64,000 bases of DNA from Cercis canadensis (taxonomy: Eukaryota; Streptophyta; Magnoliopsida; Fabales; Fabaceae). Shown here in pieces: positions 47,199 to 60,846 of the stretch. Numbering within the stretch: the first letter of the stretch is position 1; the number at the start of each line of letters is the position of its first letter. The notes below the pieces were generated by a model, which saw nothing but the letters and a program-made list of their open reading frames with translations, searched no databases and was not told the origin of the DNA. The translations under genes were made by a program, and so were the position numbers. The stretch covers positions 416,622-480,621 of the forward strand of contig QAOA01002999.1 in NCBI GenBank assembly GCA_003255065.1, given 5' to 3'.

Positions 47199-50100
47199 AT
47201 GAGCAAAGTGGACGACATGAACTGCGTCCACAAGAATCCAAACGAACCCATTGAAGCTCGTGTCAAAGACCTTATTTCCCGAATGACTCTGAAGGAGAAG
47301 ATTGGTCAGATGACCCAAATTGAGCGCATAGTTGCTACCCCTTCCGCCATTAAAGACCTCTCAATTGGTACCTTGCTTATTTCTCTCTTCTTCAAACTTA
47401 ATCCATAAGATCTTTGTCCCCATTTGTGTATTTTGGGTAAAGTTTAAACTTTTTTGAACCATGGATGTTGTCAAGCTTTCACATTGAAGGGAAATAAAGA
47501 AAAACCCAATTGAGAATGTGTTTTCTATGGTAACATTTATGTGTTTGTACGTAATTGTTATGTTTTCTTCATGATTATTGAACGCTTTTCTGCTTTTTTA
47601 ATGTTTCTTTCCCTTTTGTTTGAAGGGAGTATACTCAGTGCTGGAGGCAGTGGACCTTTTGAAAATGCATTGTCATCAGATTGGGCTGACATGGTGGATG
47701 GATTTCAAAACTCCGCGCTTGAGTCGCGGCTTGGGATACCACTTATATATGGGATTGATGCTGTTCATGGTAATAATAGTATCTATGGTGCTACTATCTT
47801 TCCTCACAATGTTGGCCTTGGAGCTACGAGGTTGGTGTTTTAGCTTTAGACTCAATTAGAAGAAATTAGTGGACAACTAAATTTGCATTTGAGTAGAAGT
47901 CCTGTTATTCTCTGAGTTATAATTTTAATTGATGGTTTCATTGTAGAGATGCAAATTTGGCTCAAAGAATTGGAGCTGCAACAGCATTTGAAATTAGAGC
48001 AAGTGGAATTCATTATACTTTTGCTCCATGTGTGGCGGTATGGCATTCTAATTGACCACTCATTTTATGTCTGAATGAAATGTGCCAATACGCTACATAA
48101 TTTAGTTTAAGTAGTGTGCATACTGAGATTCCCTGCAAATTGTAATTATAATGAACATAGTTGTTAAAGCTTTCTTGGCAGGCATTAATTCTTTACAAAT
48201 GAAACTTTTTGTTCTGAGGAGCTGTCAGCTTTGTTTAATGCTATATATGGTAGTAAGGATTCTTTCCAAGCTCTAGGATTGATGATATGTACTGATTTGT
48301 ATTTGGAATTTTATTAGATATGAGGGACTTAATTACTTCTTAAAGCTTCATGGAAAACTGGATTTTTTTGTTTGTATTGAATCTGAAAACTTGTTAGTTG
48401 CTGCTGGTTTAGTTTCGTTGCTGGAGAATATGACCCTTGATTCTTCCTCCTAAAAACCTTGGGGTCTTGATGCTTTATTCTTTCATCATTGAATTATATC
48501 AATTATGTTATGACTCTTTATCATTGCAGCTATTGATCTTTGCTGTGCATGGTCTTGGTCAAGACATCATGTATTTGCACTTGCTGTACTTCCTGTATCA
48601 GTAGCATGACAGAGACAACAATTCCTTAGAACAGTAGAATATTGCAATTCTAACATTTGGTCAAAATGTAATTAATTGTAGTTAAAAAAATATGTCATAA
48701 ATTATATCAGAGGATGAGTAATGTTAATTATCACAAATTGTTAGCCCAATACCAAAATATGTGGCATGTGAGGCATATTTGCTGAAGCACTGTTAATTTT
48801 AATGAGGCAGTTTCAGAGTGAAATTCAAATTTTGGTTATATTGATGAGGTCTATATTGATTTGTTATCTAAATTCATTATAAACTATTGGAGCAAATAAC
48901 ATTAATCATCAGATAACTATGGGGCTTGAAATTTTCTTTGTCAAACAATTCAGATCAGCATTATTATATTTTTCAGCAAAGATGTGCAGCTTGGACTTAA
49001 TCAGCTAGTTACAAGAGTTAAAACCATGAGGATGATTATAGTATATTTTTTTGCTTCTTTCTCTTACATCTATTGCCTCCAAAGTTTCTCTGCCTAAACA
49101 ATAGATGAATCGCAACTCAGTTGGATGAATTAATCGACAGGTCTGCAAAGATCCCAGATGGGGAAGATGCTATGAAAGTTACAGTGAAGACACTGAAGTA
49201 GTCAGAAAGATGACTTCCATTGTATCAGGCTTGCAGGGACAGCCTCCACAAGGACATCCAAGGGGCTATCCTTTTGTGGCTGGAAGGTAGGCAGAAGCCA
49301 TTAATTTAAATTGTATACAAAAATTTTGTTCAATGTTGAAAAATGAAGTATCTATTATCATTATTGAATTTCAGAAATAGTAGATAAGAAGGATGATAAT
49401 TGCTTGGAATAGTTGGAATAGTTGAAGAAAACTTATGTAAAGAAGAGAAATGGTTTGAAAGCTTGCCGTGATGGTAGTGGTTGAAAAGATGTAATTTAGT
49501 TGTTGAAGGAAGAGGTACAAAGCTAATTGCTTTGTTCCTTCCATGCTGATGACTAAATTTGTCATCACAGTGACTTTAGTTATTGGGTATTGGCTAGCCT
49601 ATGCTAGCCTACATTTTAACATACAAGGATTCCTTTTTATAGGCAAGTTAACCGACCTTGTAAGTCGGTTTCTTTAGTTTCTAGGCTTTTCTAGTTAATA
49701 GCTTTGTTACCTAGATTTTTCTACTTAGGTCTAGTAGTCTAGACACTTACTTTTTTTACTTTTTTTTACTTTCTTGATTTTTCTAGATTACTTTTTCAAC
49801 AATCATTTTAATGAAAATAATTGTGTAGGATGATTACAGTTTATTCTTCCTTTGCTTTTCTTGTTCAATTTATTATCTTCTCTGAGCATTTCTCCAAGAT
49901 TCATTTATGGTCTGTAACGGATATTTTCCCCTTTGAATTTGTGCTTTTTCAGCTCAGTTTTAAAATATGATGTCCCTGAAGTTCTATTGCTATCAATATA
50001 TTGTTAGATATTTCTATGTTTGGATGCTTGCTTATTTGTTCATTCTGCTTGTCTCATAGACTAACCGTTATTTTGGAATATGGATACCAAATTATTAGTC

Positions 50101-52825
50101 ATAGATCTTTCTTTTATCAAAATCACTATTATATATCTGATATAAACTTTCAGGAACAATGTTATCGCGTGTGCAAAGCATTTTGTTGGAGATGGGGGTA
50201 CTGACAAAGGTGTGAATGAGGGAAACACTATAATACCATATGAAGACTTAGAGAGAACCCACATGACACCTTATTTGGACTGCATTTCACAAGGAGTTTC
50301 AACCATTATGGCATCCTATTCAAGCTGGAATGGACGCAGACTCCATGCTGACCATTTTCTTTTAACTGAAATTTTGAAAGAAAAACTAGGTTTTAAGGTA
50401 AAATGACCTTGATAATTTTATCTTTTTAGCATGAGCCGAAAGGATCTAACTTTTCAATCAATTTACTCTAAAAGTACATAAACGAAGTTTATTTATTATT
50501 TTCCAGTATATAGCTGTTTTTATTGTATAGTAACAATACATTCTGAAGCCATTTCTGCATATGCTTTTTTCCTTTTTTCTTATTGAAAGAGAGCAGGTTC
50601 ACTCATTTTTGTTATTTCAAGTAAGGTGTAACAAGATCTTACAATAACATCCAATGAAATTCTTTTGCATTTTCTTTTTTAATCTAGAACATTCTCTCTT
50701 CTATAGGGTTTTGTGATTTCTGACTGGGAGGGACTTGACCGACTTTCCAACCCTCGTGGGTCAGACTATCGTAGTAGCATCTCCTCTGCCATTAATGCTG
50801 GAATAGACATGGTATAGATCTTCAATTTGAAGGACCATTAACATAGTTTGGTTTATTTCATTTATCCTCATTTATTCAAGATAATATGCAGGTGATGGTG
50901 CCGTTGAGATTTGAACTATTTTTCGAAGATTTGACCTTCCTAGTTGAATCAGGGGAAATACCAATAGCCAGAATTGATGATGCTGTTGAACGAATTTTAA
51001 GAGTGAAGTTTGCTGCTGGTCTTTTTGAATTTCCTTTATCTGACAGATCTTTGCTAGATACAGTTGGTTGCAAGGTAAGCAAACTTCAGCTTATGATGAA
51101 TTTCTATTTCACATGTTCATGCAAAGTTCTTATTTGAAGATTTAAACATAGTTCCTTGTGTATATGACCAATCCCAATTAGATTGTCCATAGTCGTAGCA
51201 TGTATAATTTAAAGAGAACTTTGGCAATCTTAGTTCCTTGTGTATATGTACTGCTACTAGTATTGTCCTGTCATTGCAAAAACCATCTGCGTAGCATTTT
51301 AATCCGCATTAATTCCTCCAAGAAATTTTTTTTTGGTAATCTAAGATATCTTTGGTTTTCAACTTTACAGTTACAAGTCATGACTTACCATAACTATATA
51401 AAATATGTACAGTGTTTGTTAAAAACATCATAAGTAGTATTTTATACATCAGAATTCTCTATTTTATAGTCTTTTTTCCAGGGGTTGATTCTGTATGTAA
51501 TATTGAAAGATTAAGAATGAGTCTGGAGAAAAGGGATGGAGATAATATCCTTACGAGGGCAATGCAAAAAAAATGGCCATATAGTGAAAGGGTCCTAATT
51601 GAGACTTAGAATCAGTAACAATGTAGCTACTTTAAAAGTCAAACTGTAGCTCAAGTTAAAATATGAAATATACTTGCCATATATACACACAAGTACTCGT
51701 ATGTTGCTTAATTAATTATATGTACGAATTAAGATTTTGTCTTACCTAATACTGTTTCTGCAGCCACATAGAGATCTTGCACGTGAAGCAGTTCGGAAGT
51801 CCTTGGTCCTGTTGAAAAATGGAAAGGATCCAAGCAAACCTTTTCTTCCATTGAATAAAAATTCTAAGAGGATTCTTGTTGCTGGAACTCATGCTGATAA
51901 TCTCGGGTATCAATGTGGAGGCTGGACAAAAACTTGGTATGGATGTAGCGGGAAGATTACTATCGGTATGCATTGTTTTTGTTACATTTCTAAAGTTGTT
52001 TTTCAGCTCTAAATATCAAAGATAAATCTTAGTTGCTTCTAAATGATAGTGTATTTGGTTACTTTCCATGCTGCTTAGGAGGAGTTATTGGTTTTTAAGT
52101 AGTTCATAACTCCAAAAATTCAGTTCCTTCTCCAAGTCACAAGTGTGGCTTTTATGTCAGTAGCTTGTGTCAATTACTTAGGTGTATATATGGAAAGAGA
52201 AGATCAATTCAAGTGAATGGTTACTGCTCACAGTAATCTTTTCCAACTTTATTATGCCATTATTCTTTTTTGTTTTACGGGTATGCTATCATGTTGGTAA
52301 AACACTGATGCTAAATTTATCATATTACCTACCATTTTAGGGACCACTCTCTGTGATGCTGTTAAAGAAGCTGTGGGAGTTGAAACAGAAGTTATTTATG
52401 AGCAATATCCATCAAAAGACACCATAGAACATAACAAATTCTCTTTCGCCATTGTAGCAGTTGGTGAAGAACCCTATGCTGAGACCCCAGGTGACACTTC
52501 AGAGCTTGTAATCCCCTTGAATGGAGCTGACATTATAAGCTTGGTTGCTGAAAAAATCCCTACACTGGTTATTCTGATATCTGGAAGACCCTTAGTCTTA
52601 GAGCCATGGCTGTTGGAAAAGATAGATGCTCTTGTTGCTGCTTGGTTGCCTGGTACTGAAGGACAAGGAATCACAGATGTTATCTTTGGGGATTATGACT
52701 TCAAGGGTCAACTACCAGTTACTTGGTTCAAAAGTGATAAGCATCTACCAATCAGTAATGGAGTTAATTCACATGATCCCTTGTTTCCCCTTGGCTTTGG
52801 TTTGACATACAATAGAGGAGAATGA
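47199..52825 (+). CDS. GH3 beta-glucosidase / exo-beta-glucanase, tandem copy A (609 aa)
   Basis: Nine exons: 47199-47367, 47626-47830, 47947-48037, 49141-49286, 50154-50397, 50707-50811, 50892-51074, 51764-51965 and 52341-52825. All junctions are GT-AG and in frame. The protein aligns along its length with plant GH3 enzymes such as barley exo-beta-glucanase I, which release glucose from beta-glucans in the wall. Hallmarks: [62 protein letters not shown], the nucleophile Asp of [27 protein letters not shown], and [10 protein letters not shown] whose last Glu matches the barley acid/base residue by my alignment. Ends [15 protein letters not shown]. The start MSKVDDMNC lacks a signal peptide, unlike secreted relatives; an unseen upstream exon cannot be excluded. 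Intron 4 carries an insertion absent from copy B. Confidence 0.93.
49305..50075. other. Insertion of about 770 bp in intron 4 of GH3 copy A
   Basis: Intron 4 is 867 bp here but 96 bp in copy B; both ends align ('agaagccatta' after the donor; 'ataccaaatta.taatcagatatctttct'-like before the acceptor), so roughly 49305-50075 is extra. It has T-rich and 'aaccgaccttgtaagtcgg' phrases but no protein, clear terminal repeats or target duplication. Confidence 0.6.
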
Positions 52826-54288
52826 AAAAGAGTAAGTGTTTTAGTAACCAAGTTGGTCAATGGACTTATACTTAGTATTTATTGTGCTAGGTTTTCACTG
52901 TGTGAAGTTACATATAGAAAATAAAGTTAGTAAACCAATAGTGTTTGGTAATTATATAAAGAAAGGCAGCGTCTATGATACACATTAATAAAATTGTGTA
53001 CCGTTGTTGTAGAGTTTGTAATCCTTGGATTAGGCAAGCACAGGAGATCAATGTCTACAAATCATCATATCAAAGGGTCCTTGTTGAGTTTGCACAAATA
53101 TATAATTCTTGAGTTATGTATTATAGCCTTCTCATAAAGAAAAAATTGCTTTGGAAGCAATTTAAATATTTGATCAGAAATTATTTGAAGTGTTGTGTAT
53201 AATTGTGAGGACAATAATGTGCATGTAATATTAAAGATTCTATCTTTATTATCAACATTTTAATATTTCTAAAACTTGTATGATTTACTTTTTGGCTTTA
53301 GAAAATTAGTATTGTGCATTTTTGGTTTGTGAAAGTCTTTAAAAAATATAACTCATTACCTAAGCTTTAAAATTTGGTAAAATTCTCACATAAAATTAAT
53401 AAATAAATAAAAATTTGGTAAAATTCAACTTAATGGGCCACAAGGGAACAAAAATCACATGCCTCCGTTTGATGTCAAGTTAAATGACTACAATAATCTT
53501 AGCAAAACAACAAGACTGCAATAGTGATCTTTGATAATAAAATATTAAATTATTTATGATTTGAAATAACTTACATAAATACTAATATTTTAATTTTTTT
53601 TAATATAAATGAAAAGAGAAACAACATGTGTTTTTTTCTCTAATGCCTTGCACAATTACATACTGGCAGGACATGTTGAATCGAGCCGCGTGACTCAATT
53701 CAACTCTAGATTTTTTTAAAAAAAGAAATAGATAATAGATATACCAGAAAATCATAAAAATGTTCTCAAAGGTAAGTTTTCTTTTTTGGTCAAACTGGAT
53801 CAGGACTGAAAATGCAACGTTGCTGACAGGCGTAGGCGCATTTACTTGCAAGTTTATTAATCATTTAAATGGTAGACCAAAAAACAAAAAACTGCAATTG
53901 CTCGCTGTACTCCACCAACCGATTCTGATTCCTTTCCAACAACCTTGCTTTTCCCGCTACAATATTAAACTCAAGAAGTCACCAACTAAAGGGGAAGGAA
54001 TCTAGTCACGTCATTTGAGTCATGTTACTTAAATCTAAATCGTTTATTTCATTTAACGTCATTTTAATCATTAAAACACATTAATATTTAATGGTTGAAA
54101 TGAGTTTTAATGAAATGAACGACTTAAATCTGAGCAACATGACTCAAGTGACATGACGGAATCCAAATCCTGATTACGAGTGTAACCTTTTCCGGAGAAA
54201 TGTTTCAAATATCTACAAGCTTGAAATAGGTTTCATTCTTCTATCAACTGTTCTGAGCAGAAACATCTAGATCTTGAGAGTGGACCAG
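52826..54288. other. Intergenic region between the GH3 copies
   Basis: 3' flank of copy A followed by AT-rich DNA with no supported gene. 54021-54150 contains complementary phrases around 'gtcatgttacttaaatc' and 'tctgagcaacatgactcaagtgacatgac', an imperfect inverted repeat of a small element. About 54190-54250 is homologous to sequence before copy A. Confidence 0.5.
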
Positions 54289-57200
54289 ATGAGCAAAATG
54301 GAGGATATGAATTGCATCTACAAGAATCCAAGTGAACCCATTGAAACTCGTGTGAAAGATCTTCTTTCCCGAATGACTCTAAAGGAGAAGATTGGTCAAA
54401 TGACCCAAATAGACCGCAGTGTTGCTACCCCTTCCGCCATTAAAGATCTCTCAGTAGGTACCTTCTTTTTCACTTCCCTCTCCTTCAAACTTAAGCTATA
54501 AGCATTATTTTCTTTTTCTATTTGTGGGTATTTATGCAAATTTTGAACTTGTTGGATCCATGGTGGTTGTCTAGGTTTCACACTGAAGTGAAACAGAGAG
54601 ACCCAATTGATATTATGTTATTTACTTTCTTTCTTTACTTTGTTGAACCCTTTCCTCTCCCTTTTCTTTGAAGGGAGTATACTCAGTGGTGGAGGCAGTA
54701 TTCCTTTTGAAAACGCAGTGTCGTCTGATTGGGCTGATATGGTTGATGGATTTCAAAGGTCGGCACTTGGGTCGCGGTTGGGGATACCCATTATATATGG
54801 GATAGATGGGGTTCATGGAAATAATAATATCTATGGTGCTACTATATTTCCACACAATGTTGGCCTAGGAGCTACCAGGTTTGTGTTCAACCTAAGACTA
54901 CAATAGCAGAATAGAGTGAGTTGGGTTTGAAAGAAAAACTAGTTTCAAGTTCTGATATTCTTTTTTGTTAGAGTATGAAATGGAAATCATTTATGGGCCT
55001 TCTGCTAACAAGTTAAGCTTTTGAGGTACTTGGTTGACTTGGTTCAATGACATTTTGCAAAACTAGAAATGGGGAAAAGTATTAAATGAAATCATTTGTG
55101 GGCCTTTTGCTAACCATATAAGTTTTCGGGATAGTTGGTTCTATGACATTTTGTAAAACTAGAAATAGGGGAAATGGGAGATAAGTGAAAAATATACAGG
55201 TCCTAATTTCACTAGAAACAATGATGCAACATCTTGTTGCATGTGCTGAATTAAATTTGCAATTGAGTTAACTTTGTAGTCCTATTTTTGTATGAATTCA
55301 GTTTTCACTGATTGTTTGGTTGTAGAGATGTAGATTTAGCTCGAAGAATTGGAGCTGCAACAGCACTTGAAATTAGAGCAAGTGGAATTCACTATAATTT
55401 TTCTCCTTGTGTGGCGGTAAGGCATTGCATCTAACCAGTGATTCTATGGCTTAGTAAATTGTGGCAATTTGCTACATAGTTTTAGATATTCTGAAATGTC
55501 AAACACCTTAAAAGGGTTTTAATTACAGATGAACTTTCCAAAAGTAAGTAAGTCTGAACATCATATTCTATTTCTTCTGAAAAGGATTTCTCATTTGTTT
55601 AACGGTACGCTGCAATGAATCTTTGCAAGCTCTGAGTTAGGTATGTCTTAAATTTATATTTGCAATATTATTACACCTGGAGAAATTAGTCATTTGTTGT
55701 AGGATGGTGGAAAACTAGATTTTTGTATCTGTATTGTATTTGAATATACAAGTTACGACAGGGGATAGTAAATGACTTGCATCATTGCCTGGATCAAATA
55801 GGACCTTATAGGAAGGCAAAGGTTTTAGGTGAGTTAATACTTGTTGCATCTGTGATGCTGGCAAGGGTGATTTGTCATGAGTGACACCAACACAAGGGCG
55901 ATTTGTCATGAGTGGGCTAATACTAGACTAATCTATACTACTTTAAAGAGAACATCCCAGTTGTCTCTCACATTTAAGAATTAGTATTTCATTTAATAAA
56001 ATAATATATAAATTTCTATATTTTAAAATTAATCATGACCCACTTCCTCCAATTTTTAAGGAATGAATTCTCCCAATTAGCTTTTAAACTATCCCGGCAT
56101 GTAAGTAGAGAGATAAATATATGATAAGAACTCTGGCAACCCACAGAAGCAGGTGCACAGAGTCTAGTAAAATATTATTGTATCAAAAAGAGAAAGGACT
56201 AACAAAATACAAGACAAAAGTATTCACTATTTGCTAGAAGCTTTCTCTTTCACCATTTGCTGCTACAGTTTTATTGTCACAGAACATGATCCTTGATTCT
56301 CACTCCTAACAACCTTGGGATCTCAATGCTTTGTATTGAAGTATATCAATTCTGTCATGACTCCTTATTGTTGCTGTTGTTTTTCCTTTTCATGCATAGC
56401 CATGATCCCTCTATTAATAGATTATGGATTTACACTTTTTAGTATATCCTTTATTGATAGCATGTTATAGACAATATACTTCCTAAAATTGCTGGACTGT
56501 TGCAATGCAAACATTTGGTTGAATGTGGGGCTTGAAACTGTTTATATTCAAAAATTGAGGACCTGCATTACTATATCTTTCCTCAAAGATGTATATTTGG
56601 ACTTAATTGATTAAGATATACATTTTCACTCACACAAACATATACAATCTTCTTTCATTCATTTATTTCCATTGATGTTCCTCTGTCTAAACAATAGATG
56701 AATTGCAACTCATTTGGATGGACAGGTCTGCAAAGATCCCAGATGGGGAAGATCCTACGAGAGTTACAGTGAAGACACTGAACTAGTTAGAAAGATGACT
56801 TCCATTATTTCAGGCTTGCAGGGCCAACCTCCACAGGGACATCAAAGGGGCTACCCTTTTGTCGCTGGAAGGTAGATAGAAGCCATTATCAGATATGAAT
56901 ACCAAATTTATAATCAGATATCTTTCTTTTATTAAAATCACTATCATTTATCTAATATAAACTCCAGGAACAATGTAATTGCATGTGCCAAGCATTTTGT
57001 TGGAGATGGAGGTACTGAGAAAGGAGTAAATGAGGGAAATACTATATTATCATATGAAGACTTAGAGAGAATCCACATGGCACCTTACTTGGACTGCATG
57101 TCCCTGGGAGTTTCAACCATTATGGCATCCTATTCAAGCTGGAATGGTAGCAAACTCCATGCTGACCATTTTCTTTTAACTAAAATCTTGAAAGAAAAAC

Positions 57201-60200
57201 TAGGTTTTAAGGTAAAATGATCCTGCTTATTTCACCTGTTTATCACAAGCCAAAATGATCAAATCACTTCTAAACTACATAACCTAAGACTATTTATTAT
57301 TTGCTAGTGTATAGCAATTCTTGCTGTATAGTAAGAATAGAAGTACATAACCTTTCTCATTTTTCTTATTTCGATAAAGGTGTAATAAGATTTTTCAATA
57401 ACATCAAATGAAATTGTTTTGCATTTTCTTTTCTTTCTGAATTTGAATAAACCTTTTGTTTAATCTAGACCATTTCTTTGCTATAGGGTCTTGTGATTTC
57501 TGATTGGGAGGGACTTGACCGACTTTGTGTTCCTCATGGGTCAGATTATCATAACTGCATCTCCTCTGCCATTAATGCTGGAATTGACATGGTATAGATC
57601 TTCAATTCCATGAAGCTTTGACAAAGTTATCTTTATTTCATTTATCTTCATACTTGAAGAAAATATGCAGGTGATGGTGCCTTTCAGAGTTGAGCTATTT
57701 CTGGAAGAGTTGACCTTTCTAGTTGAATCTGGGGAAATTACAATAGCCAGAATTGATGATGCTGTTGAGCGAATTTTGAGAGTCAAGTTTGCTGCTGGTA
57801 TTTTTGAATTTCCTTTGTCTGACAGATCTTTGCTAGAAATAGTTGGTTGCAAGGTAAGCAAACTCCAGCATATGGTAAAACCCTCTTTAATATGTTTAGG
57901 CAAAGTTTTATTTGAAGAGCATACTTTATTGTATGAACAAGCTGAATTAGATTGGCCATAGTCTTAGCCTTTAACTCATAATTTGAAGTGTATATGTAGG
58001 TCCTTCAATTGCCTTCTTTTGCATTTCACACCATTGCAAAGATTATTTCTCTAGTTCCTTGTGGCTGAAGATGGTTAAGTTTCTAATAGTATAAATTACC
58101 TTAGCAAATTCTCTAAATATATTACAAAAAAATATATATCCTTATACATTCAGGGTTCAAATTTTGTTTACCCAAATTTTCCTTCTATTAGATTTTTCTT
58201 TGTGTGGAACTATTTCAATGCGCAAGAATGGCAATTTCAGTCAAGCTNCTTTCACTCATAATTTGAAGTGTATATGTTGGTCCTTCAATTGCCTTCTTTT
58301 GCATTTCACACCATTGCAAAGATTATTTCTCTAGTTCCTTGTGGCCGAAGATGGTTAAGTTTCTAATAGTATAAATTACCTTAGCAAATTCTCTAAATAT
58401 ATTACAAAAAAATATATATCCTTATACGTTCAGGGTTCAAATTTTGTTTACCCAAATTTTCCTTCTATTAGATTTTTCTTTGTGTGGAACTATTTCAATG
58501 CGCAAGAATGGCAATTTCAGTCAAGCTTAAATTTATTTTTGTGATACTGACATCATTAAAGGTTGTAGTATTGTTGATTATCTTTATGTTGTAAAATCAA
58601 GTAGAACAAACAATTGAGAATTAATTCTACTTCCTCTATGATGTTTTAATCCATCTCCACAAATCTTATACTTCTGGTCGTGCATGAAATTATTCTTCAA
58701 GAAGGCAAAGAACGTTTAAGTCTTACTATCCTAGAAATATTTTGACGAACAGATAGAAAGGAAGACAAAGGGGAAAAAACAAAAAATATATATATATATA
58801 TATATATGTGGATGATACTGGTAGTATTGTAGATCACATCTTCAATTACCTGCCATTTTCCCACTAGTTTAAGATGTGATATATACTGCTACAAATATTG
58901 AATTATCATTGCAGAAAACAATCCGCAAGTATTTTAACCAGCATTAATTTCTCCTAGAACAAATAGTTACTATTTGGTAATTTAAGGCCTGCTTGATTTT
59001 CAACTTGAAAATAATAAGCCATGACTGACTGTAACCAGATAAAATGTGTGCAGTGTGTGAGAAAAACTTATCAGTATTATTTTATAGAACATCAAAATAA
59101 TTTTTGTCTATATATTTAGATATAGATATATGGGCTAAGAGTCTGTTAATAGTACTGAAGATTAAGAATGAGTACTGAGAAAAGGGATGGAAATAATATC
59201 TTTCTTGGGGCAATGCAAAAGAGAAGTTCTATACAAGTAATCAGTTATAAGAATCAGTAATATTATAACTATTTGTAAGCTGTAGCTGAAATTAGAGAAT
59301 GAAATATGTACTTGCCGTCTGTATATACTTCTACTTTTATGTTGCCTAATTAATGATAAAAATGAATTCAGATTATGTTCTACCATCATACTGTTTCTGT
59401 AGCCACATAGAGATCTAGCACGTGAGGCAGTTCGAAAGTCCTTGGTTCTGTTGAAAAATGGAAAGGATCCTGGCAAACCTTTTCTTCCATTGAATAAAAA
59501 TGCAAAGAAAATTCTTGTTGCTGGAACTCATGCTGATAATCTCGGGTATCAATGTGGAGGCTGGACAATAACTTGGCAGGGATCTAGTGGGCGAATTACA
59601 ACTGGTACGCCATTGTTTTTGTTACGTATCCAAAGCTATTTGTTGACCCTCAAACTCAAAGATGATCCTGTGTTGCTTTTGAGTGATAGCATATTAGCTT
59701 ATTCTTCATCTTCTCATGGAGAGTTATTTCCTTCTATTCCCTCCCAAGTCTCAAGCGTGCCTCTTATATCAGTTCCTTGTGTTAAATGCTAGTGTATATA
59801 TTTGGAGAGAGAAGAATAGTTTATATATATGGTTAATGCTAACACTAGTCTCTTTCTAGTTTCTACTATGTGCCATTATTCCTTAATCTTTTTTCTTTTT
59901 GGGGGAATACTATCATGTTGGTAAAACATCATTGCTAAATTTATTGTATGGTTACCATTTCAGGAACCACCCTCTTAGATGCTGTTAGGGAAGCTGTGGG
60001 AGTCAAAACACAAGTTATTTATGAGAAAATTCCATCAAAAGAAACCATAGAACATGATGAAATCTCTTTCGCAATAGTAGCTGTTGGTGAAGAACCCTAT
60101 GCTGAGTCCCAAGGTGACAATTCTGAGCTCGTAATCCCCCTCAATGGAGCTGATATTGTAAGCTTGGTTGCTGACAAAATCCCTACACTGGTTGTTCTCA

Positions 60201-60448
60201 TATCTGGAAGGCCCTTAGTATTAGAGCCATGGCTGTTGGAAAAGATAGATGTTCTTGTTGCTGCTTGGTTGCCTGGTACTGAAGGACAAGGAATTACAGA
60301 TGTTATCTTTGGGGATCATGATTTCAAGGGTCAACTACCAGTTACTTGGTTCAAAAGTGTTGAGCATCTACCAATCAGTAATGGAGTTAATTCACATGAT
60401 CCCTTGTTTCCCCTTGGCTTTGGATTGACATACAATAAGGGAGAATGA
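54289..60448 (+). CDS. GH3 beta-glucosidase / exo-beta-glucanase, tandem copy B (609 aa)
   Basis: Nine exons: 54289-54457, 54674-54878, 55326-55416, 56726-56871, 56968-57211, 57487-57591, 57671-57853, 59403-59604 and 59964-60448. Every exon has the same length as in copy A (169, 205, 91, 146, 244, 105, 183, 202, 485), so neither protein has gained or lost a residue since duplication. The same motifs are present: [46 protein letters not shown] (nucleophile), [15 protein letters not shown] and [14 protein letters not shown] 54289 gives MSKMEDMNC, again without a signal peptide. Intron 7 contains an N-bearing duplication that is likely an assembly artefact. Substrate and location (cytosol or wall) are undetermined. 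Confidence 0.93.
57966..58537. repeat. Near-identical duplication around an N in GH3 copy B intron 7
   Basis: 'actcataatttgaagtgtatatg' at about 57974 starts a stretch that is repeated from 58253; each runs about 270 bp to 'ggcaatttcagtcaagct', and they are separated by N at 58248. Only a few bases differ. This is the pattern left when overlapping contig ends or two haplotypes are joined without merging. Confidence 0.85.
58787..58807. repeat. (TA)n microsatellite in GH3 copy B intron 7
   Basis: About ten TA units following an A-rich stretch. Confidence 0.85.
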
Positions 60449-60846
60449 AAAGAGCAACTACTTTAGTAACCAAGCTTGCTCAATGTACTCATACTTGCTA
60501 TTCCTTGTGCTTTATGAAGCTACTTATAAAAGTTCTTTTTATAAGTACCTATGGGGTGTGGATCACCACCTCCATTCCCTTTTTCCTCATGTTTTCTCCA
60601 ATGTATTTTAGATTAGTGACACATCTATTAAATAAAAAATTAATGGCTTTTGGAAATTAATAAAGGTATTTTACATAGTAATCAAGATCATAATGTTCGC
60701 ATTTTCTTTTTTTATGACCTAGTAACTGTTTGGTACACAGACTGAAAATTATGAAATCAAATGTAAATGAAATGGGCTAAAATAAAATAATGAGTAAACC
60801 TACATTTGAGTCATCGAACGATTAGGGGCTGTTTGCTTTGGTCATT

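Noticed and set aside
53760-54005. 81-codon open frame between the GH3 genes
   Set aside because: No domain, no conservation with the equivalent upstream region of copy A.
54274-54288. Five-codon extension of GH3 copy B
   Set aside because: It starts at TTG; ATG 54289 aligns exactly with the start of copy A.
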